From Asparagopsis taxiformis (taxonomy: Eukaryota > Rhodophyta > Florideophyceae > Bonnemaisoniales > Bonnemaisoniaceae): DNA of 47,392 nt. Below, one piece after another: positions 1 through 8,600 of this stretch (positions within the stretch are counted from its first letter, which is position 1; the number at the start of each line of letters is the position of its first letter). A program made the translations under genes and the position numbers. The notes below the pieces were generated by a model. That model did not search any database and was not told the DNA's origin. It saw only the letters and a program-made list of their open reading frames with translations. The stretch covers positions 1-47,392 of the forward strand of contig JALQPE010003194.1 in assembly GCA_030407315.1 (NCBI GenBank), read 5' to 3'.

Positions 1-214
1 TTTCAATTTCAATATTTCTTAATTATTTGTTGGCCGCAATCTATAAATCGGCGCTTAGTTGTCGGCTCGCCGTCCTAATCTCATCTGGTATCAAAATGCC
101 TCGTCCCCCAACCTCCCTAGGCTTACCAAGAAATCACCAGCAGTTATACTGCTGCGTTCAATGCTGGAGAGGGGGCGATTGGTCAGGACGACGAGTCGGC
201 CGACGTTCATGCGA

Positions 215-655
215 GCTAAGAGCTTTTCTGCCAGTACCCCCCTTCCAGATTTCAAACCTGCGTCAATAACCAGAAGAGAGAATTATTTTATGGTACGTTC
301 ATTCAACATTATTTTATTGTTCATTCTATTCTACTCTAACCTTATCACTGCCCAGATGAACCCTCTGAATCAGGCTCTGGGAGCGGGCTGAAAAGACGAG
401 TTAGCGGTGTGCAGGGCTCAACCGCGAAGCGTTTGAACAGCAGTGGAACTGGTTCCAATACTCTTGGAATCGATGTAAGTCGTGTGTGGAATTTGAAGAT
501 GATTCCTCTAATTGTGGAACAAATTCTGGAATTGGAAGTGGAGGACAATAATATAGTGATTTCCTTCCTATTCACGTGGTTTTCAGGTGGACTTTACCGA
601 AAACAAGTATGGATATCGTTACAGTGGTTATGGTGTTGCCACAAGGGGTAAATGA
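215..655 (+). CDS. Possible spliced gene fragment, three exons, function unknown
   Basis: Two intron-like segments with good signals lie here: 293-355 (GTACGT donor, CTAAC branch-like site, CCCAG acceptor) and 475-586 (GTAAGT donor, TTTTCAG acceptor). Removing both leaves one open frame across roughly 215-292, 356-474 and 587-655, ending in TGA at 653-655. The middle exon is Ser/Gly-rich with a short basic patch, and the last exon is rich in Tyr and Gly (ends YGVATRGK). I see no start codon in this frame in the first exon, so any gene would begin further upstream, possibly beyond the window. The product is not recognised. The splice-site agreement could be chance. Confidence 0.2.
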
Positions 656-839
656 TGGAATGTTCGAGGTGGAAGTGATGCAGAGTGGTATGGCTTTGGA
701 ACTAAGAGTGTAATGGCCTACAGCTATATCAAATTCATGAATAATTGCGAACAAAATGGTTTACATCTACGAATGACTCTATGCAGCATGTAGATATACG
801 CGGTAATCCGTTTGAAAACGCTCTCAAACTGAATCGTTC

Positions 840-2140
840 AAACGCGCATCAAAAATTGTTCTCCCGAGCGTCCTTTCTGTAGGACCTTAGCCCTTTTAGA
901 TAGATTGTACCTCCAAGGAGGGTTAGTAGATAGGGATAAGGCTTCGAACTCACGAGTGAGAGCACCGATTCCACGAGGTGGATGCCTCGTGCGATCCTGG
1001 TAGCCCGAGGGCTGTGTCGGGTGGATCGATCCCTCGGAGCCCGGACACCTATCTCCCAACCCGGTAGCGGGTGGTAGAGCGGGGTCCGGGACGGCTGGAT
1101 CTAACCTGTCGGAGGGATCTATCGGCCGTGGCCGTCCTCTATCGGCCGTGGCCGTCCTCAACCCACTCAAGGGTTAACTAGGCGCTTAGCGCGATGGATC
1201 CCCGCGGGGAATTGTGGTCGCCTCCACGCGTGGGTGTGCACACAGCGTGTTCCGCGACTGTGATACCACCGGCGGCTGCGGTCGAGACCGATTCAGAAGC
1301 CCACGGGCGTTAGCTCGGTTGACCAGCTGGGAGTGCCGAACCGACAGCGCTCCCAGCCGGTAGCCTTGTCCCGGTGGGCAGAAGGCCACTCCCGGTCGCC
1401 TGGCGGCGTTAAAAGAAGCGGGAAGGTGTTCCACTACCGTGGAGACGAAATGCCCTAGGGCAATCTACGTGCACTCCCGCCACAGGATGCTCTCGGCGGG
1501 CAATTGGGGAAGTGTGCGAGCGATTCCCAATTGTAGATCGAAACGGAGCGGCTGGTATCCTGTGAAGGAATTGCCGCCGCCGTTTATTTATAAGTTAAAC
1601 GGCCACGGTCGAATGATTTGGAACCGAAACGATCTCCCTTTATTGTAGCTTAGTGGTCAGTCCGTTGACCTTAAATGGTCAACGAGTCGGCCTGGACCGG
1701 ACCAGGACCATTGGTCCCGGGCCGGTGGCCTACGGCCCTTGTGGGGTCTTTATACGGCCCGGGGGCCAAATCGGGCTAACTGCTCCGTTGCTCCGTGTAT
1801 GCTAATGGAACTGGCCAGACGTAACGTACACGTGCACAGTTGTAACGGGAGAATCTTCCCGCTCGTACACGTATGCAACTAATCACGCCTATATCGCTAC
1901 ACGTTGCACACTCTCCGAAGGGTCCCGCGCAAGCAATGTGGCCCGGTGCCAATGTAAGGCGGCACGCGGCCATTCGCCCTTGGGCGACAATTCCTCTGCC
2001 ACGTCACCACGGCTAGCGATTAGCAACGCGACTCTTCGTGGCTGATTCCTTACCGAACGCCCACTCTCGCTCGCGAGCGTACCGCCTAAGCGACCCCTCC
2101 TGGCGCCCTTTCCGGACGCCTGGAATTATCCTCCCGCGAC
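840..2140. other. GC-rich tract without a recognisable gene
   Basis: The tract is clearly more GC-rich than the sequence before it and full of short dyads, for example CGTTGACC/GGTCAACG around a 6-nt loop at 1663-1684 and GCCGTTTA/TAAACGGC near 1573-1592. No open frame looks like a gene. It stops at the retrotransposon target site, and the sequence just beyond the element (13323-13370) has similar character, so the element may have landed inside an older repeat. No LTR or TIR ends could be identified. Confidence 0.4.
1121..1159. repeat. Two-copy tandem repeat of a 20-bp unit
   Basis: The unit starting ATCGGCCGTGGCC occurs twice head to tail (1121-1140 and 1141-1159) with no mismatch over the shared bases. 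It is a small local duplication within the GC-rich tract. Confidence 0.8.
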
Positions 2141-2145
2141 CGCTC
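2141..2145. repeat. Target-site duplication, left copy (CGCTC)
   Basis: The five bases CGCTC directly precede the left LTR and are repeated exactly after the right LTR at 13318-13322. A 5-bp duplication is usual for Ty3/gypsy integration. Confidence 0.9.
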
Positions 2146-3378
2146 TGTAGTGCAATGCCCGAGCTGTCGATTCGACTTAGGGTAGTGAGCCGATTCGGCT
2201 AAGCACCGCGAGGTGTTCGAGCCCTCCTGTCTCGGTAGTCAAGCTCAGGTTAGAGGTGGTAGAGCTAAGGCGGATCGCCTGCTTGACTGTGGGTTGTAAG
2301 GCCACACAGACGATACGTCGAGAATCTTGGTTCAAGTGATACTGCTATGCAGGTGAGAGGTTGGCTTGTCAGGCCAGCCCTAAAGGGGTATAAGGGATGG
2401 CGCAACACTGGATCAGTGTACACTGAAGCGGTAGTGTGTGACGGTGATACGCCGGATGTCAGCTGACACTTAGTGTGTGAGGGGAGTGACCAACGGTCGA
2501 GAAGGAGAAGAAGGGGAGCTGATACAGCGTGAATGGTGGTCCACCAAGTAGGCGAGGGTACCAGGTAGGGGGAAAAGGGTGAGAGGGCACGTGTACCACT
2601 GGTGGCACGTGCAGGGAAGAGACCCTGAAAGGGCAGAGGAGAAGCTGATACAGCGAGATGGCGATGCCAGAGGCGCTGGTACAGCGGTAAGAGTAAGGCC
2701 TGACTTGTGCCACGCACTATAGCCACAGGCGGAGTAGGCAAACAGTTACTGCGATCCGCAGGATGGGAGCGAAGCGACACGGTCAGGTCCGGTGGTACAC
2801 CAAGAGGCCGAAGACTCCTGATAGAGGGGCACGCGCGCCACAGGCTGCGCGTGGTAAGGGATAATGCTGATACAGCGGGTGGAGTGCCAAGGGCAAGCGC
2901 TGGATCAGCGACGAACGGGTACCGGAAGGGTGCCAAGTACTATAGCCAAGGGAGAAGCAGGCTGACTCAGACGGCGAAACGCACCTTGGGAGCAAAATGA
3001 CAACCGAACTTCCGGTGCTTTACAATCGAAGAACTGGGCGATCCGCCGTAAAATAAATACTATGTTAAAGCACGGTGGCTAGCCCTAAGTGAACTTCTAC
3101 GGTTGTCGGGGATAGGCTAAATAATGGTACAGTAGGGCGGTCGGAAAACCCTAAGTGGGTTGCATGGCCAGCGCGGTCCACGCAGTGTGAGTGTGCTGTA
3201 CAACAGTTAGTGTCAGTGTACATAAAAGTGTACCACTGGTTACACGTGTGTTGTGCCCAGTGATTCACTGTGGTGCGAAAAATTAGACCACTTATGAAAA
3301 ATAAAACTTGACAATAAATTACGAATTTTGCGACATTACACGTCGTGCAGGCGTACCGCCACGTGGTATTGCACCACA
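2146..3378 (-). repeat. 3' LTR of the gypsy element
   Basis: This 1233-bp repeat is nearly identical to 12082-13317, lacking three single bases present there and differing at one base near 2370. It carries seven CTG-N3-CAG dyads between 2408 and 2970. A 223-codon minus-strand frame inside it is not preserved in the other LTR, so I do not call it coding. Confidence 0.96.
2408..2970. promoter_or_regulatory. Cluster of seven CTG-N3-CAG dyads in the LTR
   Basis: CTGNNNCAG occurs at 2408, 2519, 2645, 2676, 2867, 2900 and 2962. Several extend to 4-6 bp arms, such as GCTG-ATA-CAGC (three times), CGCTG-GTA-CAGCG and ACACTG-GAT-CAGTGT. The same set is in the other LTR about 9.94 kb to the right. Even spacing is absent, but the fixed 3-nt spacer suggests either binding sites for a dimeric factor or small hairpins in the RNA. 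The function is inferred. Confidence 0.45.
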
Positions 3379-3389
3379 TCCCCCCCCCC
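3379..3389 (-). other. Polypurine tract of the gypsy element
   Basis: On the minus strand, ten G followed by A abut the first base of the 3' LTR (TGTGGTGC). Position and composition are those of the plus-strand DNA primer of LTR retrotransposons. Confidence 0.85.
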
Positions 3390-3538
3390 ACGCTAAAAAC
3401 GACGCAGGTGGCGGAAGGGTGAAAAAATGATGGCACTCAACCCTGTTTTCTTGGGCATATCCTTCGCTCCAAGTTTGCGGCAGAGTGGTAGTTCGCGCTT
3501 GTTTGGAGTCTAGACAAAGGTGATTCACCGTCTTCGGT

Positions 3539-5440
3539 ATGTTACCCTCGGGAAAAGAGCTTCGCGCACGCCCAAATGACCTGAGATTGCAGGCGGCTGC
3601 GCCGTGGTTCCATGCTGGGTATCTTCCAGCGTTGCGGCTGTTGGATTATGTTGATTTGGATGGGTACCTTCCTGGCGGGATCCCCGCATGTGCCGTGCGC
3701 ACATTCGAGTGGATAAGGCGTATCGCAGTGCGGGAGAACGATCTTTCCTGTTCAGTCCGGTGCTGGGCCGGTGGCCGGTGGCTCCGTGCGCGTCGAGAAC
3801 CAGACCCCTGGATTCCGTTCGTTGAGGCGGTTCGCATAAAGATGGGCTACTTGAGAGGACCTTTCTTCCATTTTCGTGACGGCATCGACCTATGGCGTGC
3901 TCGCAATGATCGGGAAGCGGGATATGTTCGACGAATGCTGTGTTTGCGGGGCCTGATACAGGCTTGGGAATCTATGGAGATCGTACCTGCTGTCGATCCC
4001 GCTGGGATACTTTGTTCGGAGAAGCTCCTTCCTGATGATTACAGGGATGCAAGGAAAGCCAACAGCTCATTTTGGTCAGACACGGTGCGCTTCGAGCGTC
4101 GTTTTCGATCTGAGCATGGGTACTTCGTCTTCTGGCACGACATCGAAGCTAATTGTCTTGTGCCTGCAGCGCTCGAAGGGCGCTATGTACCCGTTCCTCC
4201 TTGGTGGCAGGATTGGGAAATGCCCCAAGGATTCTGGGCCGAACTTCCGCCAGTATTGGCATATGTGGGTTCTGAAGTTCTGCGAAATCCTAACTCTGGA
4301 TGGTGGGTCGTCCATCGTACCCAATGGGTTGTGCATATTGCCATATACTTGGTCTGGGATGCTTTCGACACCGGTCGTCTCTGGTATTGCCCACCACATG
4401 TGTTGGGAGCCCTTCGGGAACTTCCCCTTGAGTACGTTCTTGGTGCGGATGGGGCGAACGATTTGCGGCGTTTCACGGTATTGATAGAGAGAACGGATTG
4501 GGATTCTGTACCACCTCACCAATCGCAAAGACAGCAGTCGAAGCGCTACAATTTTTGTCCTGGGCGTACTGCATCCGCGGGTGATTTCATATGGGTTGAT
4601 GCGAACTCTGGTCAGCCAGTTCGTGGATGGATTGCAAAGCGCAAACGCGCAGAGAGATATGGCGGCGGATCGCCATTTCCCCGGGCACGAAGATATCATG
4701 CCCGTCGGCATGCTTCATCAAAATGTGAAAATACAGATGTCGATAGTCTGGGGGCGCGCAACCAGGATGAAGAGGCGCGTGAGCTAGGATCCCAATGCTT
4801 TGTGGACGGTTCCAATTCCAGTTCGGAGAGTGTGAAGCGTCTGAAAGTAGGGAGTGCAGATGCAAATAGTGTGCACGGGGTTACATCTCCAGAGGTGATT
4901 GAGATATCCTCCGATTCGGATGCTGAGAATCCAGAAAGAGAAGGGATCCCCCGAGAAGAGACTGCAGACGAAAGTGGTGGTCGAAATGAGGAGAGCCTAG
5001 GACCGAATGTTCTGCAAGAGGAGGATAATATCGACGAGCTCGATTGTTCTACCAACAGAGGAACCCCGAGTTTCGTTCAGTATGACTCGAGTGCTATTGA
5101 GGTGATACACCGCTGTCTAGAGGAGTTAATAGTCCCCCCCTCTCACGGCTTTGCACCAAATTCATTTTCATTGCGAGAACAACTGAGGGGGTTGATTGAT
5201 GGGTACCAGACGGATTTAGCTGAGAATATCGACTACCAAGTTCCGAAAGAGGACGGCGGGTCTTGGAGGCAGCGAACGTTCTTCGACAAGAAGGCCATGT
5301 TGGTGATTCACCACTACCTTGGTTCAGTTACGGGGATCCCGCATGGACGGTTTGGGCAAAGCACGCCTGTGTTACGTCGTCAACTGTATTCTTACTTGGG
5401 GCATCTCCGGAACTTGGCACGCGAGCGGTGTCGCATATGA
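3539..5440 (+). CDS. Antisense ORF of the retrotransposon, 633 aa, unknown function
   Basis: An uninterrupted 633-codon frame lies between the 3' LTR and the end of pol, but reads against gag and pol; its stop is 169 bp from the pol stop, so the two are convergent. I recognise no domain. The N-terminal 330 residues are rich in Trp and aromatic residues. A basic stretch at about 366-391 (starts AKRKRAER) resembles a bipartite nuclear signal. An acidic Ser-rich linker follows, containing PEVIEISSDSD near 451-461, which fits a SUMO-interacting motif. The C-terminus holds two copies of a roughly 45-residue unit, about 519-562 and 586-630 (shared VIH...RxQL pattern). It may be an env-position or regulatory protein comparable in placement to antisense ORFs of some plant gypsy elements. 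A captured host gene is the alternative. Confidence 0.8.
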   Translation: MLPSGKELRARPNDLRLQAAAPWFHAGYLPALRLLDYVDLDGYLPGGIPACAVRTFEWIRRIAVRENDLSCSVRCWAGGRWLRARREPDPWIPFVEAVRIKMGYLRGPFFHFRDGIDLWRARNDREAGYVRRMLCLRGLIQAWESMEIVPAVDPAGILCSEKLLPDDYRDARKANSSFWSDTVRFERRFRSEHGYFVFWHDIEANCLVPAALEGRYVPVPPWWQDWEMPQGFWAELPPVLAYVGSEVLRNPNSGWWVVHRTQWVVHIAIYLVWDAFDTGRLWYCPPHVLGALRELPLEYVLGADGANDLRRFTVLIERTDWDSVPPHQSQRQQSKRYNFCPGRTASAGDFIWVDANSGQPVRGWIAKRKRAERYGGGSPFPRARRYHARRHASSKCENTDVDSLGARNQDEEARELGSQCFVDGSNSSSESVKRLKVGSADANSVHGVTSPEVIEISSDSDAENPEREGIPREETADESGGRNEESLGPNVLQEEDNIDELDCSTNRGTPSFVQYDSSAIEVIHRCLEELIVPPSHGFAPNSFSLREQLRGLIDGYQTDLAENIDYQVPKEDGGSWRQRTFFDKKAMLVIHHYLGSVTGIPHGRFGQSTPVLRRQLYSYLGHLRNLARERCRI

Positions 5441-5609
5441 CCCCAGGAGCTTCAAATGATGAAAATTAAATTCTTTTGTTTCAAGTGAGCGTAGCCAGCT
5501 GCCCTCCTACATGTGATATGATGTAGGGCCCCTGGATGCCTCCAGTAGCTTGCAATTGTTGGTGTCAGTAGCCAGAAATTTCCGGGTTGCACATGGGGCA
5601 AATGCTGAT

Positions 5610-8600
5610 TCAGCCAGATAGTGTGCGGTTGAGGACAGATTCTGGCACCGGGATTCTGCGTCGCTTGTAGTAAGCGATGACTTGACTACGCGGTACGTGT
5701 TCGGGTGGTTCCCATGTATCATCCTGTTGGGAGTAACCATACCAGCGCACTCTGAACCGGAGAACACCATCCAGCTCACCGTGATTCACGATATGGTCAA
5801 TGACACAACTCTCCACACCTTCCTCCTCTTGCGTTGATACATCTTCTTGCGCTTCGGCCGACGGCCTTACTGCGGATTCCGCGCGGCTTGCGTTTGTGTT
5901 CACGTCCATCATGGCTGGTTCAGCATCTGTTGGGAAGGTGATCAGGGTACCTCCAGGCATGGATGAACTGTCGAAGTTGGCGAACCGCCATGGGTCTTCG
6001 GGAGTTTCTTCATCACCCACAGGGTGTTCTTCCTCTCCGACTCTTTGACTTACGTCATGCGTGGCTTCTATCATCGAAGGTTCATCGCTTTGTCGTGTGT
6101 CTTGCTGAGGGTCAGGGACTACTACCTCAGAAAGGATGTCATAGGGTGGTGGGGGTGACTCGACAACCCTATCCCGAGAGATTCTCTCCTCACTTCTTCC
6201 AATCCGGAGTACTACTGTGTCCTTGTCTAGGGACACCACCCGATACGGGCCTTCTGCAACGGGGGACAACTTGTGGTGTCCATCCCTACCGTGATGTTCC
6301 TTGCGCACGAAGACGTGCGATCCTGGTGCCAGGTTCTGGCTGACAGGGCGTACCCTTGCGTTGAAGTTGCGTTGATAACGCTTTTGCTCCTTGCTAATGG
6401 ATTGGCGTGCGCTCGATACGAGGTTGTGCAACCATACCTTCCATCGTTGAAGGTATGACTTGGGCGCTTCGCCAATGGTACTTCCCGGCTCGGGCGCAAG
6501 TACCAGAGAGGATGGGGGACGGGACAATACCAACTCAAAGGGTGTACAGCTGGTGACCCTATGCACCTGTGTGTTGTATGAATAGGTGATGACGTCTGTG
6601 AACAAGTCCCAATCCTTAGGATGATCAGAGACATAAGTGCGTATCGCCGACAATAAGGTACGGTTGTACCTCTCCACCTGACCATTGGTCTGTGGGTGGT
6701 AAGTTGTCGTGAAGAGATTCTCTACTCCGAGTATGCGGCATACATGCTGGAAGAAACGGGAGGTAAATTGCTTCCCATTATCGGACAACAACCAAACTGG
6801 TGGTCCATATGCCATAACCCAATGGGTGACGAATGCTTTGGCGACCGCTTCGGCAGTGATGGTCTTCATCGGGACTGTCCTTACCAATTTGGAGAAGCGG
6901 TCGGATATTACAAGAAGGAAGCGGTTACCGCGTGGTGTCTTGATCAACTCGCCCAACAGGTCAATGGCCACGAACTCCAGCGGAGAGGAAGCGGGGAACA
7001 AGTGCAGTTCCTTTTGGTGTTGGCGAAGGCGCACTCGATTGCGTGCACACTGAACACAGTTCTTGGATACTGCATAGCAGTCAACAGCCATGGAGGGCCA
7101 ATAGAAATTCCTTCGCAAGTACTGATACAGTCTTCGTCCACCGGGATGCCTGGAAATTTTGCTGTAGTGTGCAATGCGTAACACGCGTGGCTGTAGCGAA
7201 GTCGGTACGACAATCTGATGCTCACCCGATGCGGTTCGCAGAAGGATACCCTCTTCATCAACCATGAAGGACCGTTGGTTGACGTCACCCTGCTCCATCT
7301 TTGACCGGATGCCTGTGCATAATGCATCGCGTTGCTGTTCCAGGAGGATCTCCGAATGAGTGATAGGGGTCAAGGCCGGTTCGGCGATACCCTCGGAGGC
7401 CAACAGAAGCTTGTCGGAGAATTCATACTCGTCAAGTATGTCCGAGGTCGAAGGTTCTTCGTCGTCAGCCGGTTCGGCAAGGGACACGCAAGGGTCCGTG
7501 GTGAAGCATGGGATCTCATCGTCGATGGGAGATATAGTCTCGCTGAATGTCTTCAGCCTTGACAAAGCATCGGCTTGAGTGTTCTTGAGCCCCTTCTTGT
7601 ATTGAATCTCGAAGTCGAACTCACTGAGGCGGAGCCTCCACCGCATGAGTCTACCGGAAGGTTCGGATATTCCCATGAGCCATCTAAGGGATGCATGGTC
7701 GGAGTGTACCGTAAATTTCACTCCTTGTAAGTATGGGCGCAGGGTCTGCAGTGCCCATACAACAGCAAGGCACTCCTTTTCCGAAGTTGAGTAATTGCGT
7801 TCCGCAGGGTTCAATGAACGAGACCAGAACCCAATGGGTTTCCGGTCATCCTCTGGGTATTCCTGAAACAGGACGGCACCAATCTGGTGATCACTTGCGT
7901 CTGTATCGATGGAGAGTGGGAGACCCAAGCGTGGTAAAGCGAGCACAGGTGGGGATAGGATAGCCTGGACCAGGTTTGCGAAGGCTGCTGATTCAGCTTT
8001 ACCGAACGGTTCCAGCTTAGTGGGCATGCCTTTCTTCAGTAAGGCGTTGAGTGGTCCAGCGATGCGAGCAAAGTTAGGGACGAACCGTCGGTAAACATTG
8101 TAAAGGCCGAGGAAGGACCTAAGCTCAGTCAGAGTGGTCGGATGCTGGACATCTCGAAGGCTCTTCGTATGGGCCTCGTTGATGGTGAGCCTACCAGGCT
8201 TGATTACATGTCCAAGGTATTTCACCGTATCGGTACACCACTCACACTTCCTTAGCTTGAGGGAGATGCCGGAACGGCGTAGGGTACCGAGTATCTTGTC
8301 GACATCCTTTATGTGTGTGTCAAAGTCCTTCGAGAAGATGATGATGTCATCGAGGTATACCAAACATGTACGCCATGCGTACCGATTGAGGAGTATGTCC
8401 AATGTTCTCTGGAACGTCGCAGGTGCATTCATAAGCCCGAAGGGCATTCGCTTAAAGCGGTATGTGCCTGCGTGGCTTGTGAAGGTTGTCTTGTCGCGAT
8501 CCGCGGCCGCGACGGGTATCTGCCAGTATCCCCAGTTGGCATCCAGCGTGGAGAATATAGTGGCCTCTCCCAGGGAGTCGATGCAGTCATCCATCCTTGG

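Noticed and set aside
1645..1720. tRNA-like or SINE-like sequence (A-box-like TAGCTTAGTGG followed by a stem-loop)
   Set aside because: The stem at 1663-1684 has 8 bp with a 6-nt loop, not an anticodon arm; there is no closing D stem, T arm or good B box.
2265..2936. 223-codon minus-strand open frame in the 3' LTR
   Set aside because: The equivalent frame in the 5' LTR is shortened by a 1-nt indel and has no recognisable domain; it looks accidental in a stop-poor GC-rich LTR.
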